This document shows, in pieces, positions 25,934-39,610 of a DNA stretch of 64,000 bases. The stretch is from assembly GCA_028826165.1 (NCBI GenBank), contig JAPDFW010000078.1, positions 248,001 through 312,000 on the forward strand. Reading direction: 5' to 3'. Made by a program: the position numbers and the translations under genes. The DNA is from Anaeramoeba ignava. Its lineage: Eukaryota > Metamonada > Anaeramoebidae. The first letter of the stretch is position 1; each line of letters opens with the position of its first letter. The notes beneath the pieces are model-generated. The model did not search any database, had not been told where the DNA came from, and saw only the letters and a program-made list of their open reading frames with translations.

Positions 25934-28900
25934 TTATGTTTTGGAAAGAACCAAAAAAGTAACTGCAATTATAAATAAACCAAGAGTAGTCAAAAAAATA
26001 AGAAAGTTTTTCTTTCCTTTAATTTCTCTAAAATAGAAAATACTCCAAAGCGAAGTAACAAGAATAGGACCAATACAAACAATAGGATATCCAACAGCAA
26101 ATCCTAATATTCTTGTTGATACAAACCAAGATATACAGGCAATTGCCCAAAGAACTCCTGATAAAAAACTAGGAATAAAAGCATCCATTGAAAAATGTGG
26201 TTTTTCGAATGCTGTATAAATAAATAATCCAACAATTGATGTAAGAAACATTCCTGTAAAATGAGAAAGAACAAAATCAAAATGGCCTGAATTTGTGTTA
26301 TTTCTTGACCAAACCATCATTGGAATTAAATTCACTCCTGCAAATATTCCAACTATTATTGCTAATATTACTCCAATTAAATGTTTTGTTTTCTTTTTCA
26401 TTAATCTTATTTTTTTGATTAATTTTGTATCATTTCTTGCTTGTAAATATTCATCAAATTCTTTTTCAAATTCTTTTTCAAATTCTTTTTCTTTTTCTTT
26501 TTCATTTTGTTTTTGGATTGATTCTTTTTCAAATTCTTCAAAATCAACTTCTTTCCAATTCATTTCATTTTCAATTCCATTTTCAATTCCATTTTTAATT
26601 CCATTTATTTCAATTTTGATTTCATTTTCAGTTTCAATTTCAGTTTCAGTTTGGAATTGATTTTCAGTTTCAGTTTCAGTTTTTGATAAACCAATTTCTT
26701 TCCATTCACTTGAATTTATATCGTTCGTTTCTTGGATTATTTTCAATTCTTTTTCTTGTTGTTCTTGTTTTTCTTTTTCTTGTTTTTCTTGTTTTTCTTG
26801 TTTTGATTTTAATTTTAAATCTTCTTGAGTTATTGGTTTAATAAAATAAAAAAGTATCAAAGCAAAAAAAGCTAAAACAACACCTGAAATACTATAAAAT
26901 TCAGATTTTACTTCTTCTTTTTCTGTTCCAAATAATCCAAATCTTCCAACCATATATCTAAATATTTATTTTGGAATATTTTAAATAATAAATATTTATT
27001 TTGGATAATATTTTTTTTGAATAATATTTTGATTAATATTTATTTTGAATTAATATTTATTTTGAATAATATTTATTTTGAATATTTATTTTGAATATTT
27101 ATTTGGAATATTTATTTTGAATATTATTTATTTTGAATATTTATTTTGAATATTTATTTTGAATAATATTTATTTGGATAATATTTATTTTAAATATTTA
27201 TTTTAAATATTATTTATTTTGAATGTAATATTTATTTTGAATAATATTTATTTTGAATAATATTTATTTTGAATATTTATTTTGAATAATATTTATTTGG
27301 AATATTTATTTGGAATAATATTTATTTTGAATAATATTTATTTTTGAATATTTATTTTGGAATATTTTAAATAATAAATATTTATTTTGAATAATATTTA
27401 TTTTAAATATTTATTTTTGAATAATATTTATTTTAAATATTTATTTTGAATAATATTTATTTTGAATATATAATATTTATTTTTGAATAATATTTATTTT
27501 GAAATAATATTTATTTTGGAATATTTATTTTTGAATAATATTTATTTTGGAATAATTATTTTTGAATATTTATTTTGGATAATATTTATTTTTGGAATAT
27601 TTATTTTGGAATATTTATTTTGATTATTATTTATTTTGAATAATATTTATTTGGAATAATATTTATTTTGAAATAATATTTATTTTGGATATTTATTTTG
27701 AATATTTATTTTGAATATTTATTTTTGAATATTATTTATTTTAAATATAATATTTATTTTGAAATATTTATTTTGAAATATTTATTTGGAATATTTATTT
27801 TTGGATAATATTTATTTTGGATATTTATTTTGAATATAATATTTATTTTGAATATTATTTATTTTAAATATAATATTTATTTTTGGAATATTTATTTTTG
27901 AATAATATTTATTTTAAATATAATATTTATTTTTGAATATAATATTTATTTTGGTTATAATACTTATTTTGAATATAATATTTATTTTGGTTATAATACT
28001 TATTTTGAAATAATATTTATTTTGGAATATTTATTTTGAATATTTATTTTGAATAATATTTATTTTGAATATTATTTTTGAATAATATTTATTTTGAATA
28101 TAATATTTATTTTGAATATTTATTTTGAATATTTATTTGAATATTTATTTTGAATATAATATTTATTTTGGATATAATATTTATTTTGAATAATATTTAT
28201 TTTGAATATTATTTATTTTAAATAATATTTATTTGGAATATTTATTTTTAAATAATATTTATTTGGAATATTTATTTTTAAATAATATTTATTTGGAATA
28301 TTTATTTTGAATATTTATTTTGAATATAATATTTATTTTGAAATAATATTTATTTTGGAATATTTATTTTAAATAATATTTATTTTGAAATATTTATTTG
28401 AATATAATATTTATTTTGGAATATTTATTTTGGAATATTTATTTTGAATAATATTTATTTTGAATATTTATTTGGAATAATATTTATTTTGGATAATATT
28501 TATTTTGAATATAATATTTATTTTGAATATTTATTTTAAATATTTATTTTGGAATATTTATTTTGAATATTATTAATTTGGAATATTTATTTGGAATATT
28601 TATTTTGAAATATTTATTTTGAATAATATTTATTTTGAAATATTTTAAATAGTTTACCCAATAACTAAGTTTGTTCCACTCCAAAACAAAAAGCCAACAC
28701 CTAAACCAAGAAATTCTAAAACCAAAGAAATTAACATATTTGCACAACCAACAAAAAAACCACCAAGAAGTCCTGATTTAACAAATATTGGTTTTTCAGT
28801 AATAAATAAGGATAAAATTCCAGTAAAATATACTCCAGAAGACATAATTGCTTGGAAAACCATTCCATCTCCAATTTTAGGTTGTATTTTATTAATAGGG

Positions 28901-28968
28901 ACAAAATTAGAGCCAAAAAATAAAGCTGCAATAAAAGATGCTAAATAACCTAAAGCTAAATCATTCAT
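25934..28968 (-). CDS. TMEM144: TMEM144-like membrane transporter, copy 1
   Basis: A ten-helix drug/metabolite-transporter-type protein of the TMEM144 family; the substrate is unknown, with sugar-like solutes proposed for the family. Exon 1 (28968-28658) encodes YLASFIAALFFGSNFVPI, GDGMVFQ and LEFLGLGVGFLFWSGTNLVIG. Exon 2 (26957-25934) continues YMVGRFGLFGTEKEEV, then a long Glu/Lys/Gln loop, then HFDFVLSHFTGMFLTS, SFLSGVLWAIACISWF and WSIFYFREIKGKKN. The exons sum to 445 codons including stop, with phase 2 at the junction. The GSNFVP, HFxGxFLTS and FLSGVLWAIA motifs match human TMEM144. The loop at about residues 150-275 is an expansion of Glu-Lys and Thr-Glu repeats that copy 2 largely lacks. 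The intron holds 1.7 kb of satellite. Confidence 0.88.
26958..28657. repeat. TATTTATTTTGAA-type satellite in TMEM144 copy 1 intron
   Basis: About 1.7 kb of irregular 12-17-bp units built from AATATTTATTTTGAA and AATAATATTTATTTTG. It fills the intron between donor GTAAAC (28657) and acceptor TATTTAG (26958). Confidence 0.92.
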
Positions 28969-29197
28969 TTTTATTTCTAATTTTTATTTCTAATTTTTAT
29001 TTCTAATTTTTATTTTGTTTTAGGAAAGAAGAAAATAAAAGAAAGAGAAAAAATGATTGATTTGTTGGATTTCCCTAATTGAAAAAAAATTGAAAAAAAA
29101 AAATTTTTTAAAAAAGAAAAAGAAAAAAATTAAATAAAAAATTAATTCGATTTTCCACTTTTATTTTATTTAGAATAAAATCCAAAAATATCAAATT

Positions 29198-32061
29198 CTA
29201 TGTTTTGGAAAGAACCAAAAAAGTAACTGCAATTATAAATAAACCAAAACTACTAAAAAAAATAAGAAAGTTTTTCTTTCCTTTAATTTCTCTAAAATAG
29301 AAAATACTCCAAAGCGAAGTAATAAGAATAGGACCAATACAAACAATAGGATATCCAACAGCAAATCCTAATATTCTTGTTGATACAAACCAAGATATAC
29401 AGGCAATTGCCCAAAGAACTCCTGATAAAAAACTAGGGAAAAAGTATCCATTGAAAAATGTGGTTTTTTAAATGCTGAATAAATAGATAATCCAATAAAT
29501 GATGTAAGAAACATTCCTGTAAAATGAGAAAAAACAAAATCAAAATGGCCTGCATTTGGATGATCTCCTGACCAAATCATCATTGGAATTAAATTCACTC
29601 CTGTAAATATTCCAACTATTATTGCTAATATTACTCCAATTAAATGTTTTGTTTTCTTTTTCATTAATCTTATTTTTTTGATTAATTTTGTATTGTTTTG
29701 CTCTTGTAGATATTCATCAAATTGTTTTTCTTTTTTTTCTTCAATTATTTTTGGATCTTGTAATAATCTTATTCTTTCTTCTGATTTTTGATCTTCTTGA
29801 GTTATTGGTTTAATAAAATAAAAAAGTATCAAAGCAAAAAAAGCTAAAACAAAACCTGAAATACTATAAAATTCAGATTTTACTTCTTCTTTTTCTGTTC
29901 CAAATAATCCAAATCTTCCAACCATATATCTAAATATTTATTTTGGAATATTTTAAATAATAAATATTTATTTTGAATAATATTTATTTTGGATAATATT
30001 TTGATTAATATTTATTTTGAATAATATTTATTTTGGAATATTTATTTTGGATAATATTTATTTTGGAATAATATTTATTTTGAATAATATTTATTTTGAA
30101 TATTTATTTTGGATATAATATTTATTTTGGAATAATATTTATTTTGAAATTAATATTTATTTTTGAATATTTATTTTGAATAATATTTATTTTGAATATT
30201 TATTTGGAATATTATTTATTTTGAATAATATTTATTTTGAAATAATATTTATTTTGAATATTATTTATTTTGAATATTATTTATTTTGAATATTATATTT
30301 ATTTTGGATATAATATTTATTTTTGAATATAATATTTATTTTGAATATTTATTTTGAAGAATATTTATTTTGAATAATATTTATTTTGAATATTTATTTT
30401 GGATAATATTTATTTTGAATATTTATTTTTGAATAATATTTATTTTGAAATAATATTTATTTTAAATAATATTTATTTTGAATATTATTTATTTTTGAAC
30501 ATAATATTTATTTTAAATAATATTTATTTTGAATATTATTTATTTTGAACATAATATTTATTTTGAATATTTATTTTGAATATTTATTTTGGAATATTTA
30601 TTTTGAATATTTATTTTGGAATATTTTGGATATAATATTTATTTTTGAATATTATTTATTTTGAATATTATTTATTTTGAATATTATTTATTTTGAATAT
30701 TATTTATTTTGAATATTTATTTTGAATATTTATTTTGAATAATATTTATTTTTGAAATAATATTTATTTTAAATAATATTTATTTTGAATAATATTTATT
30801 TTGAACATAATATTTATTTTGAATAATATTTATTTTTGAATAATATTTATTTTGGATATGATATTTATTTTGAATAATATTTATTTTGAATAATATTTAT
30901 TTTGAATAATATTTATTTTGAATATTATTTTATTTTGAAATAATATTTATTTTAAATAATATTTATTTTGAATAATATTTATTTTGAATAATATTTATTT
31001 TGAATATTATTTATTTTGAATATAATATTTATTTTTGAATATTATTTATTTTGAATAATATTTATTTTGAATAATATTTATTTTTGAATAATATTTATTT
31101 TGAATATTTATTTGGAATATTTATTTTGAATAATATTTATTTTGAATATAATATTTATTTTGAATAATATTTATTTTGAATATTTATTTTGAATATTTAT
31201 TTTGAATATTTATTTTGAAATAATATTTTGAATATTTATTTTTGAATAATATTTATTTTGAATAATATTTATTTTTGAATATAATATTTATTTTGAATAA
31301 TATTTATTTTGGAATATTTATTTTGGAATATAATATTTATTTTGAATATTTATTTTAAATATTTATTTTAAATATTTATTTTGGATATTATTTATTTTTG
31401 ATTATTTTGAATAATATTTATTTTGAATATTTATTTTGAATATTTATTTTTAAATAATATTTATTTGGAATATTTATTTTGGATAATATTTATTTTGAAT
31501 ATTATTTATTTGGAATAATATTTATTTTGAATAATATTTATTTTGAATATAATATCTATTTTGAATATTATTTATTTTGAATATTATTTATTTTGAATAT
31601 TATTTATTTTGAATATTTATTTTGAATATTATTTATTTTGGATAATATTTATTTGGAATATTTATTTTGAATATTTATTTTGGAATATTTATTTTGAATA
31701 TTTATTTTGGAATATTTATTTTGAATATTATTTAGAATTATTCAACAAACCCTGTTATTAAATCACTTCCATTCCAAAATAAAGCACCAAGACCTAAACC
31801 AAGAAATTCTAAAGTAATAGGAACTAATAACAAAGCAATTGCAACTAAAGCACCACCAATAAGACCTGATTGAACAAACATTGGTTTTTCAGGAAGAAAT
31901 AATGATAAAATGCCAATAAAATAAATTCCAGAAGACATAAATGATTGAAAAAACATTCCATCACCAAGTTTAGGTTGTATTTTATTAATAGGAACAAAAT
32001 TAGAACCAAAAAACAAAGCAGCAATACAAGATGCTAAATAACCTATGATTAAATTATTCAT
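29198..32061 (-). CDS. TMEM144: TMEM144-like membrane transporter, copy 2 (one frame break)
   Basis: A tandem paralogue of the preceding gene on the same strand. Exon 1 (32061-31751) is 311 nt, exactly as in copy 1, and starts NLIIGYLASCIAALFFGSNF. Exon 2 (29929-29198) starts at the same YMVGRFGLFG junction. The last 300 bases match copy 1 almost base for base up to the stop. The loop after the fourth helix is short (DPKIIEEKKEKQFDEYL) where copy 1 has a long charged insert. In the seventh-helix region a five-base A run (29439-29443, plus strand) is one base short relative to the frame kept in copy 1. As given, this garbles SFLSGVLWAIA into a premature stop. The near-identity of the downstream sequence suggests recent duplication with either a sequencing error or early decay. 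Confidence 0.8.
29930..31750. repeat. TATTTATTTTGAA-type satellite in TMEM144 copy 2 intron
   Basis: About 1.8 kb of the same repeat family as in the copy 1 intron, in the same intron position, but with a different order and mix of variants (more AATAATATTTATTTTG). The donor is GTTTGT (31750) and the acceptor TATTTAG (29930). The array was evidently duplicated with the gene and then diverged. Confidence 0.9.
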
Positions 32062-32242
32062 TTTTCAATTTATATTTTTTCAATTTATATTTTTCCAATT
32101 TATATTTTTTCAATTTATAAAAAAAAAATAAAATAAAAAATTGTATTCCAAAAAATTTTTTTATAAAAAAGAAGAATTAAAAAAATTTAGAAGAAAATAA
32201 TAAATCAAGAATGTTAATTATATAAACAAAATTGATTATTTT

Positions 32243-35200
32243 TCAAATCCAAACATTCACAACTCCATCTCTACTTGAAGAAATCATTAAAGGAGAAGAA
32301 AGTCTAAGCATATTAATATCTGTAATTGTATCTTTATGTGAAGTTTGAATTTTCTTTTTTTGTATATTTTCTAAATTTTGGTTTTTTCTTTGAGATATTA
32401 ATGGAGAAACTGAATATTCCCAATAAATATCAATTTTATCATTTTGTTGATATCGATATTCTATTTCTTCTCTTTTTTCGTCATCATTTCCTGAAATTAT
32501 AAATGAATTTTCAATATTTTCAGTATTCCAATATCTGAGACAAAGATCACTTCCTCCAGTTATTAAATAAGGTTCATCAGGTGAACACCAAATTGAATGA
32601 ATTGAATGAATTGAATCTTCTAAATTAAATTTAATAAATTAAATTAAATTAAATTGAATATTGAATATTAAATTGAATTAAATTGAATTAAATTGAATGA
32701 ATTAAATATTAAATTGAATTGAATTGAATATTAAATTGAATTAAATTAAATATTGAATTGAATTAATTGAATTGAATTGAATTGAATTGAATTGAATTGA
32801 ATTGAATTGAATTGAATTGAATTGAATTGAATTGAATTGAATTAAATTAAATTAAATTAAATTAAATTGAATTAAATTGAATGAATAAAAAAATATTAAA
32901 ATTGAATTAAATTGTTGAATGAATTAAATGAATTAAATTGGAATTGAATATTGAATTAAATTGAATTGAATTGAATTGAATTAAATATTAAATTGAATTA
33001 AAATTAAATTGAATTAAATATTAAATTGAATTAAATTAAATTGAATTAAATTAAATATGGAATTAAATTGAATTGAATTGAATTGAATTGAATTTAATTA
33101 AAAATTAAAAATTAAATATTCAATATTAAATTGAATTGAATATTAAATTGAATTGAATTAAATTAAATTAAATATTAAATATTGAATTAAATTGAATTGA
33201 ATATTAAATTGAATTGAATTGAATTAAAATTAAAATGAAATAAATTAACGAATTAAATATTAAATTGAATTAAATTGAATTGAATAATATTAAATTAAAG
33301 AATTAAATTGAATTGAATTAAATTGATTGAATTGAATTGAAAATTAAATTAAATTGAATTTGAATTGAATTAAATTAAATTGAATAAATTGGAATTAAAA
33401 TGAAATTAAATTGAATTGAAATTGAATTAAATTGAAATTGATTAAATTGAATTGATATTAAATTAAATTGAATATTGATTAAATTGAATATTAAATTAAA
33501 TTGAATTAAATATTAAATTGAATATTAAATTAAATTGAATTGAATTAAATATTAAATTGAATATTAAATTAAATTGAATTGAATTAAATATTGAATATTG
33601 AATTGAATTGATTAAATTAAATTAAATTGAATTGAATTAAATTGAATATTAAATTGAATTAAATTGAATTAAATTGAATTGAATTAAATTGAATTAAATA
33701 TTGAATTGAATTGAATATTAAATTAAATTAAATTGAATATAAACCTTGATTTGATAAAAAATATCCCTTAATTTCTTCTGAAATAAATGATGTATCTGAA
33801 TCATCTTTAAAAAATATATTCTCTAATCCATCATTGATTGAATAACTCAAATAATCAAATTTTGATTGAACAAAAGTATCACTTCTTGAACGAGAAGGCA
33901 AAACACGGAAAATCTTGCGACACTTTGAAGTTTCAATATCCCAAACACAAATTTCATTATTATATAAAGAAGAAGAAACAATCCAAAAATCATGATCATT
34001 TGAAGAATAATATTTCAGAGTTTCAATTGGATTATAAGAAGGTTCTCTCCATGTTTGGAAGGGAATCAAGAAACGCAAATCAAAGCATTGTATAAAGCCT
34101 GTTGAAGTTCCAATAGAACACCAATTACTATTGGGTTCACTTGCAATACTTGTAATAAATCCTAATTTTTTCTCAATTTCGAAATTGAAGAGCTCTTGAT
34201 CACATCGCATATCATGAACATGACATACATTGTTTTGTGTAGCATAAATAAATGACCCACTATTGGTTCCCCAGTTGTCGATCCCGACAATTTTCCCTTC
34301 GTTTGGTGAAAGAATTTTTAATACAAAATTTGGAAATTCTTCCATTTGTGATTTTTGAACATTTGAAAATTCTTGACGAATTGGAGAAAATTCAGTTTGA
34401 GATCTGGTCAATTTACTAAAATTTGGTTTTGCATTCAAGTTATTATTCTTTCCAAGTTTTTTATTTTCTAAAACGGGAGAATTTTTCTCTTTTTGAAAAT
34501 CATCATTTAAAATATCAAAACGGAATAAATGGATGGAACCGTTGTTGGATCCGGATGCAATTGTGTATGTGTTTTGGAGCATGAACAAAGATGATATACG
34601 ACCTTTCTGCAAAGTATATGTGGAAGAAGATTGGGAAAGTTTTTTGTCTCGAAGATCTTCTGTACGCCAAATTTTGACACTTCCATCATCAGATCCTGTT
34701 GCAAAAAATAAAAAATCATTTGAAACTATAATTTTATTAACAGCTCCATTATGTTCTGTTAATTGAGCTATGAGAGATCCCTTTGGTTTCCATTGTTTCT
34801 TGTTGTTTGTGAATTTTGAGATCGGATTAGATAGACCTCGTTTTTTGTGTGATTCTCCAAATTTTTTCTTTGAAAATTTTTTTTTTGAATTTCGAAATTT
34901 TCGAATTTTTGTTTTGATGACTTGCTGAGTTTCAGGTGAGAATTTTGTCTGGATTGGCGCATATTTTTGGCTGTTAATAAAGTTATGATTTTTACGAGTA
35001 TTCTCAAAATCGTCTAAAGAACTGTAAATAAGATCTACGAGTTTGCGGTCATTTATATTGAATGAGAATTTATTTTCAAAAAAATTTTCAGTTTGTGGAA
35101 AAGATGGTGAATTTGGAGCGGAAAAACCTCCTGAGTTGAAGTTGGCCAGATCTTCTTGGATATGTTTTTGTGGGGAATGTGGCCCTAAACTACGTGAAGT

Positions 35201-38200
35201 TGGTGTAGTTGGATTTGATGGGGATTTTTGTAGTTGATTGTTTTGATTTTGCACATATTTTTGTTGATAATTTGACTCGTTTTTTTGTTGTAATTGAAAA
35301 ATCTCATCATCAATTGAGATCCCAAACATCTGTTGCCAAACAACACTTGCGTTGGTAATTTCCATACGTAATTTATTAATGTTATTTGAAGATGAGTTAT
35401 ATGGTAAGAATTGGGAATTATATAGTAAATAATTATCGCTTTGAAAACGAGGTTTCATATCTTGTGAAGTATAGCTTGGAATATTTGGAGGAAGTTCTAT
35501 ATCAAAGATATCGTTTTTGGACTTTTCATTTATACTGAATTTGTTTTTGTTTTTTTTAGATTTTGTCTTTTGTTGTTCTTCTATTAGATTTATATTTTGA
35601 TTTAGATTTTGATTTTGATTTTGATTTATATTTATATTTTGATTTATATTTTGATTTTGATTTATATTTTGATTTATTTTGATTTATATTTTGATTTTGA
35701 ATTTGAATTTGATTTTGATTTTGATTTATATTTATATTTTGAATTTGATTTTGATTTTGATTTTGATTTCGATTTCGATTTCTGATTTTCATTTGATTTG
35801 ACTTTTTTTGCTTTTTTTGCTTTTTTTGTTGGATTTTTTTAATAATTTTTTGGATTATTGGTGAATATTTGAGAGAGTGAAAAGAATCATCAAGATTTTT
35901 AACATTTCCTTCATCCAAATCATCTGCTATCATATTTGCGAATTCTAATCCATAAGATTCTCTTCTTCTTTCCAAATTTAGAGAAGCTTTTTTAATAAAA
36001 TCCTTGAGTTTCAAAAGCTTTTGTTGTTCTTCGAAAATTCGGCTTAAAATCAAATCATGTTCACTAATTTCTTGTGAATTGAATGAAAATTTCTCAGTAG
36101 ATTTTTGAGTTTCCTCAAGTTGAAGCTGAAGAAATTCATCATGAACAGCCTCAACCATTTGTTTCTTATTAACTTTATCGGCATCCAATTCAATTTTCAT
36201 AAAATTTGATTCAAATTCCATTTCAAGTAAATTAACCGCATTTGTGCGGTGAGTTTGGTCAACAACACTTTCATATAAATACCTCGGAATTCGAGGTTTT
36301 AGAACAGCGAGAATACCCTTTTCATCAAATTGGAAAAGAGGTGAATTGAGATAAAAATTAAGTATTGGCTTAATAAAGATATGTGTCTTAGTTGGCCCAA
36401 AATTGTTTGCAATTGAAACACAAAGAGATACTGTTGATTTCATTATCCAAACACTTGGATGAATAAGAAGAGGGAATGCCTTTTCGGCAACTCTGAGTAT
36501 ATTATCTTCGGAGAGAAGACTTAATTCAACCAGAATTGCCATCAAATGAATCAATTTTTGAACTACAAACTCTTCTGGATCGTCAAAACAATTGATCAAA
36601 CATGGAAATAGTATTTTTTGTATTGTTTCCTTATTGACAAAGGGAAGTAAATCCAAGATGTGCGTGAAGAATTCGCTTCTCAATAACCAATCGTCTTCGT
36701 TCAATATTGAGATCATGATTGGCAGTATTTTTTCTTTGATGATTTTAGTTCCAAAAAATATCCCGAAATCCCCAATATTTTTGATTAATTCTCGTTTTAC
36801 ATTTGGATTTTCATCGTTGAAAAGATGGATAATTTGAGCCAAGAATTCCTGGCGCAAAATGTTATATTCTTTGTCATAATGGAATATGTCTTCAAAATCT
36901 ATATCATTTAATAGATCTTCCCAATTAGATGGGTTTATTTGATCCAAAAGTTGAGATAAGTTTTTGGAATTTTTTAAACTTGATAAATTATTTTTATATT
37001 TTTCTTCAATAACAGTTTTGATTTGATGTTTTTTCATCTCTTCTAATAATTTAAACGAACTTTCCAAAAAACGATTGGCAATCAAACAAAGTTTTGAAAT
37101 GAGCTTTGCATAAACAACCCTTACAATTGGATCTGAATCTAAAATCAATTGATCCAGTGAATGAAGAATATATTCAGGAAATAATTGGTAATCAGATACA
37201 GAAACACTTTCCACTTGAACAAGGACATCTGTCAGTACTTTAAGAGCTTCTGCCCGAACCATCGTGTAAGGATCATTAATCATATTAATTATATACGGGA
37301 CAACCCTTTCAATTTTAATAAAGTCAGAAATATTTTCACTAAGTGTTCTAAATAGATGCAATCCTGTTATTTTCGTTAATGGCTTATAACAATTCCTTAT
37401 TGTTGCACAAACCATATTCAAAACAAGAATGAATCCATCTTCTTGTTTCCTGTTTTTTGGTTTTGTCTTTTTTTCATGCCGATTATGGCGAAGTGTTGAA
37501 TAAAAACTTAAAATTAAATTTTGTTCATCTTTTGAATTTTGAAAAGATTTGGATAGTTTTTTGTAACATCTGCAATTTGTTAATATACTTTGATTTATTG
37601 TATTTTCAGGATTAGTTTTTTGGGAAAGAAATTCTTTTTCTTGCTCAATTTGCTCGGTTTTTTCCTTTTGATTCAAGTTGAATTTCAATTTTTTGGAAAA
37701 ATTGGAAACATTTTGAAACATTTTTTCTGTTTCGATTGAACTTTTGATCTTTGTTGTATTTTGGTTTGATTTATTTATGTATTGATTAATAGGTTCTTCA
37801 ATGATTTTGTCTTTATTTTTGCGATTTCTGCTTATAATTTCAAAATTTTCTTGGAAATTATTAATATGATTAAAAATCAAATTATAATTTTGTTGAATTT
37901 TCTCAATTTTTTGGTCAGGAAGAAGAAACAGCATTTCCCAAAATAATGGATAAATAAACTTGAAATAATGAGGAAATAAATTTTTCTCGTATTCTCTTAA
38001 ATATTCACTTGGAGTTTTTCTTTTATTTGGATCTAATGAGATTGCACTCAAAATAAAATTGCGAATATTTGGATCAGGAATAGTTTCAATTTTTTGATTA
38101 GGATCAAATTCTCCTTTTTTATATCTCAGGATATCAGATAAATGGAATAAAGGATTTCCGTCTAGAAAGAGTTCTGCAGCAACGCATCCAAGAGAAAAGA

Positions 38201-39511
38201 TATCATCTTTAATATCAATTTTATCATATTTTTCTTGTAATTTTTCAGTTTCTTGTTGAGTGTAAAATCTTTCTGGTGCAATATAACAAGTTCTTCTTCC
38301 TGATATATCAAAGAAGTATGAAAAATCTGATGGGTTATCCTAGATATTTTATATAAATTTAAATATTTTTAAAAATATTTTTAAAAATATTTTTATTTGA
38401 ATTTTATTTGAATTTAAATATAAATATTTATTTAAATATTTGATTTTTTATTTTTGATTTTGATTTTGTTCGAATTTAAATATTTATGAATATTTTGGAT
38501 TTTTATTTTGATTTTTATTTGGATTTGAATTTAAATATTTGATTTGGATTTGAATATTTGATTTGGATTTGAATATTTGATTTTTATTTTGATTTTTATT
38601 TGAATTTAAATATAAATATTTTTATATAAATATTTTATTTTGATTTATATTTAAATATTTGATTTGGATTTAAATATTTATATAAATATTTGATTTGGAT
38701 TTGAATTTAAATATTTGATTTGGATTTGAATATTTTGATTTTTATTTTGATTTTGATTTACTTGAGGAAGAAATCTGGGCTTATAAAATGCCCAGTCTGT
38801 TAAATAAACCCACATAAATGATGTAATTAAAATATTTTCAGGTTTAATATCTCCATGAGAAATCCCAACAGACTCAGCATCTCGAAGACCAAGAATTAAT
38901 TGATACAAAATCCATTTCTTCTCTAAAATAGTAAGAAAAGGACGAGTACTTAAGAAATTAATGATAAATAATAAAAGAAAAAAAAAGTAAAATGGATTAA
39001 TTTTAAAAATCCAAAAAAAAAAATAATAAAATAAATTTTTTCTTCTTCTTTTTTGGATCCAAAAAAACGTATTTGGATCTCAATAAATTTCAAATTCTTC
39101 ACTTCATGAAATTTCGAAAGAAGAATCGATATAGAAGAGAATAAATGCGGGAGAGTTTGTGTATTAGTGGTTGAGAAAGTACCTAAGCCTGTCGCGCATG
39201 TTAGAAAATAAATATGGTCTAAAAAGATAACCTGCTCTTTGAGTTTCTATGAACTTTGTAAAAGGAAGAAGATTAGAAACATGAAGAGAATAGATGTTGG
39301 ACTTGATTTTTTTCAGTCTATTTTCATAATCTTCATATTCAGGCAACTTTGTATTTTTGGGAAATATTTTCACATAGAGTAATCCTGTATTTTCATCAAC
39401 CATTTTCATCGCTTTAAATAATCGAGATCCCTCCATTTTTTCCATAATTGTGTATTCTGGAAGTTCGTGGAGATAATTCCATTGACTAATAGTTTTTAAT
39501 TGATTTCCCAT
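32243..39511 (-). CDS. PIK3R4: VPS15 / PIK3R4, regulatory subunit of class III PI3-kinase
   Basis: VPS15 is the pseudokinase scaffold of VPS34 complexes in autophagy and endosomal sorting. Exons are 39511-39183, 38948-38762, 38339-33745 and 32619-32243, about 1829 residues after one correction. The N-terminus is the family MGNQ myristoylation signal. The kinase domain has LYVKIFPK, HGDIKPENILITS and, in place of DFG, LTDWAFYKP, as is usual for VPS15. RRTCYIAPERF and DIFSLGCVAAELF follow. The middle is HEAT repeats (LDPNKRKTPSEYLREYEKN onward). The end is a WD40 propeller (WKPKGSLIAQLTEHNGAVN, GSDDGSVKIW, GTSTGFIQCFDLRF, last strand SSRDGVVNVWI). A hexamer-encoded Asn/Gln/Lys linker (35575-35790) carries a 2-base loss at about 35671-35680 that breaks the frame. 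With it restored, all phases agree. Confidence 0.92.
32622..33742. repeat. AATTG/AATTA pentamer-type array in the last VPS15 intron
   Basis: About 1.1 kb of interleaved AATTGAATTGAATTA and AATATTAAATTG units between donor GTTTAT (33744) and acceptor TTTAG (32620). A perfect AATTG run lies around 32760-32840. Confidence 0.92.
35575..35790 (-). repeat. Coding hexamer repeat in the VPS15 linker
   Basis: TTTTGA and TTTATA hexamers on the plus strand encode an Asn/Gln/Ile run on the minus strand between the HEAT and WD40 regions. One unit is TTTA instead of TTTATA (about 35671-35680). From there the frame reads Lys-Ser-Lys-Tyr and hits a stop. Adding the two bases keeps the Asn/Gln register and connects to the WD40 exon. 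Confidence 0.75.
38345..38758. repeat. AT-rich repeat filling VPS15 intron 2
   Basis: Degenerate TTTGATTTGGATTTGAATATT and AATATAAATATTT units fill the 420-bp intron between donor GTAAAT (38761) and acceptor TCTAG (38340). There is no coding signal. Confidence 0.75.
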
Positions 39512-39610
39512 TTTTCTAATTATTGTAAATATTATGAATTTTGATTTGGAAAAAAATGAAAAAAAAAAGTGAAAAAAAAAATTTTCAATTCAAAAAAAAA
39601 AAAAAGGTTT

